Positions 22,465-32,613 of a stretch of 64,000 nucleotides of DNA are shown in pieces. The DNA is taken from NCBI GenBank assembly GCA_018292915.2, contig JACVVK020000386.1:481001-545000 (forward strand), written 5' to 3'. The stretch is from Batillaria attramentaria (lineage: Eukaryota > Mollusca > Gastropoda > Batillariidae). The notes under the pieces are model-generated. The model did not search any database. It was not told the origin of the DNA and worked only from the letters and a program-made list of their open reading frames with translations. The position numbers and the translations under genes were made by a program. Numbering within the stretch: position 1 is the first letter of the stretch; every line of letters starts with the position of its first letter.

Positions 22465-22475
22465 AAGAGAGAGAG
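22150..22475 (+). repeat. (GAGC)n/(GA)n tracts, a 30-bp triplication and R4 copy 2
   Basis: (GAGC)n then (GA)n to 22220. Three tandem units of GAGCAAAAATAATGACYTGG plus AATTCAAAGA start near 22219, 22252 and 22284. R4 copy 2 continues from the third unit (22285-22390). Another (GA)n runs at 22414-22475. Confidence 0.85.
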
Positions 22476-22967
22476 AAACTCAAGTAAAATCTAAGTTTCA
22501 ATTTTAGCAAGCGAACACAAAACACCCTGAGGTTTGCCTGGTCCCATCTTTGCCTATTCGAAAAATGTCAGTGAAACGATTCTTTCTGCATCATGCCATC
22601 AGCATCGCAAATACCCCCAAGCTTGTTGGTCTACCATTGTCCATGTATTCGAGTGACGACTTCCTGTGATTGCGGCAGACCAGACTTGGTGTCAGTTGGC
22701 ACTGACGGCAATTTCCCGCTCCGCATTTTCACCTTTTGTCCGGGAACGTGCACCGGTACAGCGGCCAGTCGCTAGAATCGTGACCAATTCTCTCCGTCAC
22801 GTTCAGGACAAAATACCAGAAGGGCATTTTCCGTTCGTAAGTCGGCAGAGCAGTGCGGTAGACAATTATTTTTCAAAAGCTGCAAATGGCAGGTTGCGAA
22901 ATTCCCACAGTGTCAAGATCGGGTTTTGCACAGATATTACTACCATTGCGTCAGTGTATCCCGAAGT
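22476..22967. other. Non-coding, nothing recognised
   Basis: Overlapping 60-106 codon open frames have no recognisable motif and no supporting splice signals. Confidence 0.35.
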
Positions 22968-22975
22968 GTATTTTC

Positions 22976-23596
22976 TAGAGCTGTGAATCGGTTCAAAAAT
23001 CCAAACCGGTTCTTTTACCGGTTTTTTAAACTTCAAACCGTTTTTTTAAACCGGTGTTTTTTCCGGTTCAGTCATCACCAAAAGGTGTTTGAGGTCTGCA
23101 AAAATATTGGCGTTTTATGCAATGCATGTTCATATATATATATATATATGTGTGTGTGTTCAAGTGCATCAGCGATCAGGCTGCAGTAAACTGATTGCTA
23201 GTCGTCAAAAATAAATCCTGGCTAAACAAACAAACACACAAAACAAACAAACAAACAAGAAAAAAAAAAAAAAAAAGGAGGAGGAGGATGAGAAGAAGAA
23301 GTGCGGAAAAAATGTCAACAACATTACCCCTCCCCCCCACCCCCCACTCCTCCTCCTCCCCCAACCCCAGCTTAGGTTACAGAGTAGGATACAGACGAGA
23401 CTACAAGATCTGCAGATACGTTACAAGAATTCCAGCGGCCGCCAAGAAGAAATTAGAAGAAAAAAGATGACTTAAGTAACTTTAGTACGTGTACTATGAC
23501 CAAAACACCGGTTCGCGGCAACTCGAACCGGTTCGGCGAACCGGTTCAAATGGGAACCGGTTATAACCGGTAAACCGGTTAACCGCGGCAGCTCTA
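22976..23596. mobile_element. Non-autonomous hAT-like transposon (621 bp) with 8-bp target duplication
   Basis: The ends are TAGAGCTG at 22976 and CAGCTCTA at 23589-23596, followed inside by CGGTT-type sequence on both sides. Flanking GTATTTTC at 22968-22975 and 23597-23604 is a perfect 8-bp duplication. Both ends carry many copies of an AACCGGTT palindrome (about four on the left, about six on the right), as expected of transposase-binding subterminal repeats. The middle holds (AT)n/(GT)n near 23132-23160 and a polypurine block. No transposase frame, so it would depend on a partner elsewhere. Confidence 0.85.
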
Positions 23597-24055
23597 GTAT
23601 TTTCATAGCTTTGTAAGCTTGTAATATCGCCAGCGTCCATGTGCGAGTTGCAATGAGACGGTCACTTGGCCGTAGCTGTAGTCTGCTTCATACAAAAGCG
23701 TCACTGCACTTGCAAGTGAAGTGGGCGGCAGACATGTTTTGGCTCATATTACAGCAACGACAGCCCCCAAAATGGTTCATATTTCGCACACATCTAAATG
23801 GTATCATGTTCTTGTTAAGCGTAGGTCGGTCTGTGAGCTTAAAAGACTTGCAGGATTCATCTTTAGAGAGCCATCTTCCCGACGTGTATGCGTCTAGGCT
23901 CACAGGCGGTTTGGAGCTGTGTTGGTAGTGTCTCTTTAGCACTGTATCACTTTGACAAATGCGACGTTTCAGCCCAGCACAGGATGGCACTTCAGTGGCG
24001 GCGGGAGGTGGAATTTCGGGGGCGTGAGGGGGGCACCATTTTGAAGAATGCAATA

Positions 24056-24308
24056 TGTGACCCGTTCTCACAAAGGGGACCATAAGTCGAAAATTATCAA
24101 TTTCGAGATACTTAAATTACTGCAATCTATTGGTTATGCAGTTTGATTCAATATAAAAAAGAAAGCTACACTACTAAAATTGACAGAGATATCAGCAGTT
24201 GAAGTTGGCTACTGAGAAGGCGGCCATACTGACCCCCGGCGCTCTTTTCGCCTGTAGCGGCGTTCGGCCTAGCGCGACTTATGGTCCCTTTCGCGAGAAC
24301 GGGTCACA
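24056..24308. mobile_element. MITE-B: 253 bp, 34-bp terminal inverted repeats, TA target site
   Basis: Left terminal repeat 24056-24089 begins TGTGACCCGTTCTC; the right repeat 24275-24308 is its inverse with 3 mismatches in 34. TA dinucleotides flank it (24054-24055, 24309-24310), as for Tc1/mariner-type insertions. The interior is AT-rich and non-coding. Confidence 0.88.
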
Positions 24309-24504
24309 TATGGACCGACCAAGTAATTAGCTAGGGTGACCTGAAATGAATAACAACGGCAACGAGGGAGGAGGGGAGCAGGTTCAAGTCCCTCTCGAAA
24401 CAAACACCCAAACACCAACGTTGGAGGCTCCACCTCCCACCCCGGTTCTTCCGCCCTTGACAAGAAATTCTGTTCGTGGATATCCATCGTCACTGGACTT
24501 ACTT

Positions 24505-24895
24505 ACTTGCTTAGGCCCATGGCTCCCCGTGGAGCATAGGCCATCGACGACCCTTCGCCATCGCACTCGGTTCTGGGCTGTTCTTGCCACTCCAACCCAG
24601 TTGGTCTCCTGCTTGCCTCGCTGGTTTGTCTGTCTGCTGAAATTTGCCCGCGAGCTTCTTGGTCACCTGGTTCAGGTCTTTTAGATTCCCCTGTCTGGCT
24701 GCTTCCTCTGCTTGACTGGCCAGGTTGTCGATGTAGTCCCTCTTGTACTTCCAGATGTTCCTCTTCACTTCTCTGTCAGCTGCTGTGTACTCTTCTTGTG
24801 CCTTTGCCTTAGCTTCTCTTGTTCGGCTCGTGTTCAGTGCAGTTTTCTTCTCTTTCCTAACTTCCAGCTTCTGGATGGTATCAGCAGAGATTCAT
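24505..24895 (-). mobile_element. LINE family L5 (RTE-like), internally deleted copy
   Basis: From 24895 down, the minus strand encodes the linker between endonuclease and reverse transcriptase: Thr-Ser-Arg-Thr-Arg-Glu-Ala-Lys, Glu-Glu-Tyr-Thr-Ala-Ala-Asp-Arg-Glu-Val-Lys, Gln-Gly-Asn-Leu-Lys-Asp-Leu and Lys-Lys-Leu-Ala-Gly-Lys-Phe-Gln. At about 24615 it jumps to the C-terminal Asn-Trp-Val-Gly-Val-Ala-Arg..Val-Asp-Gly-Leu-Cys-Ser block, in another frame. The whole reverse-transcriptase domain is missing. Confidence 0.78.
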
Positions 24896-25061
24896 TCCTT
24901 GTGTCGGGTCTTTCTCTTGCCAAGGACCTCTGCGCACGTGTCGTGCCAGAGTTTCTTGCTGTGTTCCCACTGTGTCTCAAATTGTCATTGGAAGGTATAC
25001 AGTATTTCGTGCATCGTGTTATCAAAAGCTGCGTCATGTCAACATATGAAACCATTGAAAC

Positions 25062-25345
25062 CGCGTGACAGTTGACGCGTTGTTGCAGTAAATGTATCTC
25101 TCGCTGACATCAAACCGTGCAGCGTTTTTTTTTTTTTCATCGTGTGAGTCAAAACTGTATCGTGTCAACACATTAAATCATTCATGTCAAACTGCCCTTC
25201 TTTGTTGGTGTCATAAAACATGAATCCGTGACAACTGACATGTTATTTCAGCAATGTATCTCCCGTTGATATCAAGGGGTGCAGTTTTCATTGTGTTAAT
25301 CGAAACTGTACCAGGCAAGCACATAAAACAATTCCTGCATATTCG
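25062..25345 (+). repeat. ~165-bp tandem duplication
   Basis: Two units share GTGACARYTGAC, GTAAATGTATCTC.CG.TGA, ATCAAR.CGTGCAG and the TCATYGTGTKARTCRAAACTGTA segment. Confidence 0.6.
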
Positions 25346-25429
25346 CTGTACGAAATCGTAATTTATTTGCAACATGCTGTTTCATGTCTGTCTCATTTCT
25401 CTCGTCGCTACTGTACCAGGACAATTTTT

Positions 25430-25482
25430 TTTTATTTGTCCTGACGAAAGCATAGGCCGAAAGGTTGACTGTGAGATGCGTC
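25430..25482 (+). other. Degenerate hammerhead-like motif of a Penelope-type element
   Basis: TTTGTCCTGACGAAAGCATA then GGCCGAAAGGTTGAC: a CUGANGA box and a GAAA box in the right order, with a poor stem II. Interpreted as a Penelope-like element relic. Confidence 0.4.
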
Positions 25483-25541
25483 GTCCAGGATAATAATAAT
25501 AATGAGGACTTGTCTGGCGCCCAGCCTCCTGCTGGAGCTCT

Positions 25542-25842
25542 GGGCCCGCAAGTAAAAGTCTGGGTTAGGGACTTTAGCCCCGGTTTAGAGTCTAACCTCG
25601 AACTAAACTAGCTCTAGGGTTAAATTTTCTGGGGTTTTTGTTTGTTTGTTTGTTTTGTTTTGTTTAAAATCAGGAAGCGGGTCCATTCCAGCAAGGTGCC
25701 TATGCCGTTATAGAAGGATTTTTGTCTTTCTTTCATCGCTTCCTTTTTTTAAAATTTAATTTTGTTTTGGGGTTTCTTTTGTCCTAGTCTGGATTAGGCC
25801 CGTAGCCGTGGGTTAAATTAACCTCGAGTTCTACATACGGGC
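25542..25842 (-). mobile_element. MITE-A copy 2 (inverted)
   Basis: Inverse of the copies at 8771 and 26607; starts GGGCCCGCAAGTAAAAGTC and ends CTACATACGGGC. Carries a private (GTTT)n expansion at 25638-25672. Confidence 0.75.
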
Positions 25843-26286
25843 AGGGCACCTTGCAACAACAAAACCGTTACGTACACACAGTCAAACAATACATTCTTAC
25901 AAACATGATCATGCTGATGGCGATACACGTATGAAACAGTAGTACTCACATGATACAGTCATACACACGTCTACACATACATAGCTACATACAAACATAC
26001 ATGCAGTTTATAAATGAAATACATTTCTTTTTCTTGCTTCTAGTTGTTTCGTCTTCCACTTGTAGTCGGTACCGCTTCCTCTTCTGTACCAGGAAAGCTC
26101 GAAAAATCATGAACATGCCATAAGTGTGTCGATCGGCAGCGCAGATATGTCATATCACACACATCTATTGGAAGATCCACCTACGGGAAACGTCCCGTCC
26201 CAGAGAATGTTAGACAATATTGCTGAATTGCTGAACTGTTCCAACTCTTTTGTGAAGCCTAGTACAAACCCAATCCTCCCCCCTCT
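25843..26286. other. Non-coding, nothing recognised
   Basis: ACACAT/ACATAC-rich sequence with no gene. Confidence 0.35.
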
Positions 26287-26540
26287 GCTTTGGAAACAGT
26301 TTTCCGCCCACCAAAAAAAAAAAAAAAAAAAAAAATTGCAGTTCTTAAACTCCGAAACTTTAAATTGCTGAGCGGACCCTTCGCACCACGTGATTGTAAT
26401 GTATTCATGTCCAGTGTGTAAGAGCATGCGCGTGATTCACGTGGGCGTGCGTGTTGGGTTCAGTTCCCAGCGCTTTGACCTATTTGAATAAGCTGGACAA
26501 AGCGCCTACACAATAATAATAATTATTATTATTATTATTT
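26287..26540 (+). mobile_element. SINE family 2, 5'-truncated
   Basis: Body from TGCTTTGGAAA through ACCACGTGATTGTAATGT and TTCACGTGGGCGTGCGT to the AAAGCGCCTACACAATAATAAT end and (ATT)n tail. A 23-bp poly-A interrupts it at 26312-26334. tRNA head missing. Confidence 0.8.
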
Positions 26541-26606
26541 GGCGGTTCAAGTCTGGTGCATGTATTAGATGGAAGGAAATGATGAAGGAGCACATGTTAT
26601 GGTCCT

Positions 26607-26891
26607 GGGCCCGTATGTATAACTCAAGGTTAATTTAACCCACGGCTACGGGCCTAACCTAGAACAAAAGAAACCCCCAAACAGAATTAAATTAAAAAGG
26701 AAGCGAAGAAAGGAAGACAAAAATCCTTCTATAACGGCATAGGCACCTTGCTGGAATGGACCCGCTTCCTGATTTAAAAAAAAAAAAAAAAAAAAAAAAC
26801 AGCAGAAAATTTTACCCTAGAGCTAGTTTCGTTCGAGGTTAGACTCTAATCCGGGGCTAAACTCCATAACCCCGACTTTTACATGCGGGAC
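26607..26891 (+). mobile_element. MITE-A copy 3
   Basis: Same orientation as copy 1 and about 80% alike by eye; starts GGGCCCGTATGTATAACTC and ends CTTTTACATGCGGGACC. Poly-A expansion at 26777-26799. Confidence 0.75.
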
Positions 26892-28127
26892 CTGAAACCT
26901 CCAAATATAATTTCCTATGATGACATATTACTATGAAAGAGGACTGAACAGTACTACAAGACGGGAAATAATGACGAAACGAAACAATCACCTACCTAGA
27001 AAAACGAAACAGTCTTCACTTCAGTATAGCTCACACCTTCGACTGCCTGAGAAACATTCCATACGCAGTTTCGTTTACACACGACCTTCCCAGAGTTCAG
27101 ACTACTTTTAACTGCTGGATACAAACCAGCTAGGTTAGCAATCCATCAATCCATCACCGCCCCTTGATTCTGAAGCGCGTGCTGGCCGCTACAGTAGCTT
27201 AAAGCAAACGTTTACTCTCAGCTGAGAGGGGACACAAACAAGTGACGATCGATCTCTTTGATCCTTTGATGTGTTGTGTAAGCCCTGGCGTACGGTAAGG
27301 ATGGGGACTACTATGGAAAGAGGAGGGGGAGGGGAGGGGTGGGGGGTTGTAGGTCTTAAATCCGCACAAGCAGCAAAGACAACTTCGCGGCTTAGTGTGC
27401 CTGCACTACTTGAAAAAACAAACAAACAAACAAACAAACTGTAACTTTGGACAATTGATGCAAACTAGTCTACGGGGCATGGAGCAGACGCTACACCTTC
27501 ATGCTAATTTCTCCAACTCCCGGTTACCACAAAAAGCGTAGAAAACAAATAATTACAACAAGGTAAAACAAATACTAAGCGCATAAACAGCAAATATTGC
27601 AACTTATCATCTCTAAGGCGTAATAAACCAGTTCGCAGCAGATACCCAACATTACTTCTCCCTAACCACTGGTAGTGCAGACGTGAGTGAGAGGTTAAAA
27701 CAGAAGAAATATTGACGAAAGGGCCGAGGACCTCTTAAAATCAGGTTTGAACAAAACCGCAGGTAGACCAAGTTCATGCTGAAAACAGGAACACGCATGG
27801 ACGGCCCCATGTATAAAGTTAGATACATGTACATGAATGTAGGTGCATTTGAAACCATGGTGCAGGCTGAAAATGCTATTTTACTTGACCTTTGACTTTA
27901 ATGATTCGGCCATAACTTAAAAACAAAAACAAAAAACAAAACAAAACAAAAAATAAAACAAAAAACAAAAAACAAAACAAAAAACAAAAAACAAAACAAA
28001 ACAAAAAAGGCGGCAAGGGTCCATTCACATGCTCTGCTGTTTTGAACATGTGCATGGTAGACATGTTTGTTTAAACCTAATTGATTTTCAAGAGGTTCTA
28101 ATTACTTTGACTGATTTACGGGAAATG
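26892..28127. other. Mostly non-coding unique DNA
   Basis: A G-rich block at 27325-27345, a minus-strand copy of the short GCGCAAGCA..ATTCGCGGCTAG repeat at 27365-27397, (AAAC)n at 27417-27438, and a long (AAAC)n/(AAAAC)n tract at 27915-28007. No supported gene. Confidence 0.45.
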
Positions 28128-28373
28128 TTCTGCTTTGGAAATGTTCAGCCCACCAAATATGAAAAATAATTGCAATTCTAAATTCCGAAATTTAAATAGC
28201 TGAGCTGACCCTTCGCACCACGTGATTGTAATGTGTTTATGTCCAGTGTGTGAGAGAATGCGTGTGATTCACGTCAGTGAGCGTGCGTTTTGGGTTCAGT
28301 TTGCGGCGCTTTGAGCCGATTCGTGAAATTGGGTAAAGCGCCTATACAATACTCATTATTATTATTATTATTG
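28128..28373 (+). mobile_element. SINE family 2, 5'-truncated
   Basis: Body (GTTCAGCCCACCAAATATGA.., ACCACGTGATTGTAATGTG) and the AAAGCGCCTATACAATA end with (ATT)n tail; head missing. Confidence 0.85.
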
Positions 28374-28687
28374 GTAGTCCCCATCCTTAAGCCCGCCAAC
28401 TTTTAACCCACGTTCGCGCTCAGCTGCTCGATTTGTGCGCGCACTCCATCGCTTGCCATTTGCAGGAAGTGAGTTTATTTGTCGGGGTTTAGAGGGTGGG
28501 TGACCTTAATACAATGGAACAGGAATACAGGCTGGAACCATGCACTAGTTCTAACCCCACCTGAAAACCCACCTCCGGCTTCCGTCAAGCCTTTCACAGT
28601 TAAGTAGTATGCCATCATTGTTTCAGGGCCTTTGTCTTGAATTGCATATCTGCATCAGGATGTCAGTACAAGCGTGTGTGTCTAGCA

Positions 28688-28688
<1 letters not shown>

Positions 28689-28780
<92 letters not shown>

Positions 28781-28860
28781 TTGCTTTGCTGCGAGATTAA
28801 GCGCTCTATAAGTACTACGATTATTATTATTATCATTATGATCAGTGATGATGATGATGA
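28689..28860 (+). mobile_element. (GT)n with L2-like LINE 3' end
   Basis: 45 GT units followed by GCTGCGAGATTAAGCGCTCTATAAGT and (ATT)n, the same layout as the L2 tails at 4089 and 58768 but more diverged. Confidence 0.55.
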
Positions 28861-29637
28861 TGCACCAAAATAGCAGGATGAATTAAAACGTGCGCAAAAG
28901 AACAAACAAACAAACAAACAACAACAACAACAACAACCCAAACAACGCAGTATTTTGTTGTTGGCTTTCTTTCTGTTCACAAGTCTGAGAGAATTTTTTT
29001 TTTTCGGCTCGCAAAATTTTGATAGAAATAGAAGGGAACACTACTCACGACTTCAAAACATGCATCATGTGACCATTTTCGCTTTTGTTAAAACGAGCTC
29101 AGATGTAGTTAGTTAGTTAGTTAGTTAGTTAGTCAGTTAGTTCAGTTAGGGCTTTTCGCCGCGTAAGAGAGTCCAGATGCAACAGCTAGATGAAACTCCA
29201 TGTACTACAATATAACCTGAAAGTTGCTAGTTAACTGGCAGTGACATTTAAGACAGAACAACTGAAGAGGATAAAAACTCGGTACGTGCTTTTTTTTCAA
29301 TCCGGCGGGTTGAGAGAGAGAGAGAGAGAGGGGGGGGGGGCTGGAGGGATTGCCTGCTCTCCAAACTGACAGACACATAAAGACAGACAATCAGAGCCTC
29401 TGCTGCACTCTGAACACGATTTGCTAACCACCAGGAAATGTCAGGAAACCCCAGACATAACACAACAAACACAGCGGACAGCAGACGGCGAATCCTGATT
29501 GAAGGGAAACCTGTCGGCTGCTCACAAGAAGAAATTTTGACCCGTCGACCGCAGAACTGTGGAAAAACATCACCGTTCTGGCTCTGTGTGATTTAACATC
29601 CAACCATTTTCTTTACTTTGAAATTTTCCCCACCTCC

Positions 29638-29640
<3 letters not shown>
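28861..29640. other. Non-coding with short repeats
   Basis: (AAAC)/(AAC) at 28903-28940; (TTAG)n with TTAGGGCTTTTCGCCGCG at 29108-29165, a member of the short TTAGGGCTTWACGCCGCG family also seen at 29702, 30328 (inverse), 31515 and 55030 (inverse); (GA)n/(G)n at 29312-29340. Confidence 0.5.
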
Positions 29641-29706
<66 letters not shown>

Positions 29707-29795
29707 AGTTAGTTAGTTATTTAGGGCTTTACGCCGCGCAAGCAACAAAGGCTAATTCGCGGCTAGGAGAGAGAGAGAGAGAGAGAGAGAGCCAA
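29641..29795 (+). repeat. (GA)n flanking a short (TTAG)n SINE-like fragment
   Basis: (AG)n 29641-29703, then GTTAGTTAGTTA..AGGGCTTTACGCCGCGCA and AGGCTAATTCGCGGCTAG, then (GA)n to 29792. The middle is the minus orientation of the 30328-30392 fragment. Confidence 0.7.
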
Positions 29796-31145
29796 GTATG
29801 ACGTAACGAAGCACGTAACATCGAGATTCTGACGTCACTTATGACGACCGGTTGGCTAATCTTGTCTGTCAGTTAACTTCAGGCATTTTCTTTGAACTTG
29901 TAACACCCACCCCCACCCCGAACGAAGCGAAGACGAACTCGACTGTTGAACAGAGGGAGAGCTGAGTATGACGTAAAGAGACAAGATCATTACGTCACCA
30001 ACGACCATCGGTTTGCAAATCATCTTTGTCAGTTAACTTTCGGCATCTGATTTATCAGCAAAGTTCTGGGGGGTCTACACTGCTTTTGTGAGGCTTTGTG
30101 AAACGACATCGTCAGTTGTGAACATTACGTCACAGGTGACGTCCCTGCCAATTACTCAGTTTCGGCGACATTTCGTAAGGGAAGTCTGTCGCTGCGCGGC
30201 ATCAGTTTGCGAAGTTTGGAAACTAGATCTTCACCCTGTTTAACTCAAAATAACCCATCATCTTCTCAACCCCTCCCCCTCCCCTTCCCACACACACACT
30301 GCCCCCTGTTGCTCCCAAAACCCCAGCTCCGCCGCGAATTAGTCTTTGTGGCTTGCGCGGCGTTAAGCCCTAAAAACACACTCACTCTCCCCTGCTAGGA
30401 AAGTCTGTCACGCTGCATTCGTGCAGTTCGAAAACCACACCCCCACCTTGCTGTGTAACTCAGAATTACACTTCTCCCCCCTCCCCCCCTTCTTCTCTCC
30501 CTCCCCTCTCCACCCCCACCTCCAGTCGTCACCGCTTACCCAATGGTGTTGGAGTTTCAACAAGGAAGCGCATGATGCACTAAACAAAAAGAACTGATGT
30601 AATATCGCCGGGTTGCCAGTGGCCGGAAGTGAAGGAAAGGGCAGGTGCAGCAAGTAAATGATAATTATCACGCAGTAACAAGGCCGGCCAGCTTTGGAAG
30701 CCTTCCCCCAGGACAGGAAGAAGATAGAAATTCTGGAAATGATAGGGACAATGGAATCCGACTTTAGCTCATAATGGCAACGACGTAAATCTTGTAAAAA
30801 AAACCAAAAAAAAACCCCTGTAACTGGTGCGAGGTATTGACGGGGTGAATTCAACAGCATCTTGCTCTGTCGAGGAACCGGTTGTCGCCAGCCGAAACCA
30901 GACCTTCGTACTGAGTTTTTAAAGGCTGTGTGTGAGTGTGAAAATTGTTACTGTGTCGGTCATATCGTCGGCCGCCATCTTGCAGGTGTTTCAGCTTCCA
31001 AGCGGATTCCAGCAATCTGATTGGCCAGCAAGGTCAAATTGAAACTGAGTGAGAAGTGCAAAAGGCACTGAGTCAAATGTGGGCTTGTGTTTGAATGTTG
31101 AAAACAATATGAAAGTGTTGGATGACCATAAGTATGATAAAAGAC
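29796..31145. other. Non-coding with one short repeat
   Basis: Repeated ATGACGTAA/TGACGTCA words at 29808-30140 in two ~175-bp diverged units (AGTATGACGTAA..GACCR.CGGTT.G..AAT). Plus-strand fragment GCGAATTAGTCTTTGTGGC..GCGGCGTTAAGCCCTAAA at 30328-30392. No supported gene. Confidence 0.45.
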
Positions 31146-31216
31146 ATTATTCAATTCAATTCAATTCAATTCAATATAACTTTATTGTCTGTCGATGGCA
31201 GAAAATTTTCTTCTGG

Positions 31217-31220
<4 letters not shown>
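31146..31220 (-). mobile_element. LINE family L4 3' tail, heavily truncated
   Basis: The minus strand reads AGAAAATTTTCTGCCATCG.. then GACAATAAAG and a (TTGAA)n tail, as at 43610-43681. Immediately followed by (CA)n (31221-31303). Confidence 0.65.

Positions 31221-31303
<83 letters not shown>
31221..31303 (+). repeat. (CA)n microsatellite
   Basis: About 41 CA units. Confidence 0.95.
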
Positions 31304-31307
<4 letters not shown>

Positions 31308-31964
31308 CCCTACATTAATTTATCTAGACATATAAATCCATACATATTAAACACAGATCCTAAAGTAATGTGTATCAAAGTCTCCCGCCACCCAGTAGGA
31401 AAGTAGACCTTAATTCATATTTATCAGGGTTATTAATTCTTATGTACCCTGTGAAACGTTGTCTCTCAGACCCTATCACACGCGGGGACGGAGGAAAATA
31501 CCGGAAAACTCACTAGTGCAGTTAGTTTGTTAGTTATTAAGGGCTTAACGCTCACCAGTGCATTTGGGTCTTGTGCTAAACTATTTTCTTTAAGAATAAA
31601 AAGACAGGTTTTTATGCCCCCCCCCCCCCTCCTTTTAAAAAAAAAAATTGCACTGTCCTACAAAGGGTTCCTGCAGTGAGGGTTTTTTTCTTTTCATTTC
31701 TTTCTTTCTTTTTTTTTAGGGGGGGGGGGGTAGCGATGGGAATGATAGATCAGTAGCGCGAGTGTTTTACAGACCTGGATCTCGGTAAACCTGACAAAAG
31801 TGATGATAAAACGAGTTCGCGTCTGATATTCACTTTGCGGTTTCCCTGAAATGAGCTGTCAAGATGTGTTCAACGCGCCTTTTTGAAGAGTACCTGATAT
31901 CACAGAAGAGTTGCAGCAGTAGAGTTTGTCAGTGCACATGTACGCCGAAAACAGTCTATCACAT
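31304..31964. other. Non-coding, homopolymer-rich
   Basis: C-run at 31618-31629, A-run at 31640-31649, (T)n(G)n at 31708-31730. Short TTAGGGCTTAACGC fragment at 31535-31550. No gene. Confidence 0.4.
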
Positions 31965-32155
31965 TTTTTTTTCTTTACAATTTATTGTGACTTTCGGGAA
32001 AGCCGGGCTGTTTGTCCTAAGGAAAGCGCTTAGCCGCGGTGCAGCGCCACCCAGTACCTATCCTATTTTTGGCAGTCTTGCTGGGGAAAGAAAGCCGGAT
32101 AACCCGGAGGGAAACCCCTGATGAGTAGAACGGTAGCCAGGAAAAACACCATCAC
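31965..32155 (-). mobile_element. SINE family 4, head missing
   Basis: Matches 61480-61655 in the same orientation: TTTCGGGAAAGCCGGGCTG, GCGGTGCAGCGCCACCCA, TACCTATCCTAT, AAAGCCGGATAACC and GGTAGCCAGGAAAAA. The tRNA-like head is replaced by (CA)n. Confidence 0.8.
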
Positions 32156-32262
<107 letters not shown>

Positions 32263-32613
32263 CACTTGCAAACAATTCACAATGTTGCCGAGTCAAGTTT
32301 TTTACCACAGGAAGAATAACAGAAATGGTTCTGCGCTACTGGATGCGGCCACACTAATTGTTCACGTTGCCAGGCGGCCTGCACGTCTCGAGTCTCGTAT
32401 TTCAAATCAAACCGAGGCGTCCTTGATGGACTAGCTCGGCTTACTCTGGGGTGTATTATATGGCATTTATTTACGCACTTCAAATACGTTTTATTTTTTT
32501 TTATATATTTTTTTTTTTGTTGTTTTCCAGACAGTAGGTGGAAAAGCGTGACGTGGGTCGACAGATCGCTGACGTCTGCTGCTGATCTTGCGACAACTCC
32601 AGATTAGAATTCC
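32263..32613. other. Non-coding leading into the satellite
   Basis: T-rich at 32488-32525. The last 60 bp (GCTGCTGATCTTGCGACAAC..) already resemble a satellite half-unit. Confidence 0.5.

Noticed and set aside
22593..22986. Overlapping 60- and 106-codon plus frames
   Set aside because: No motif, no splice sites, and the second runs into the hAT-like element's end.
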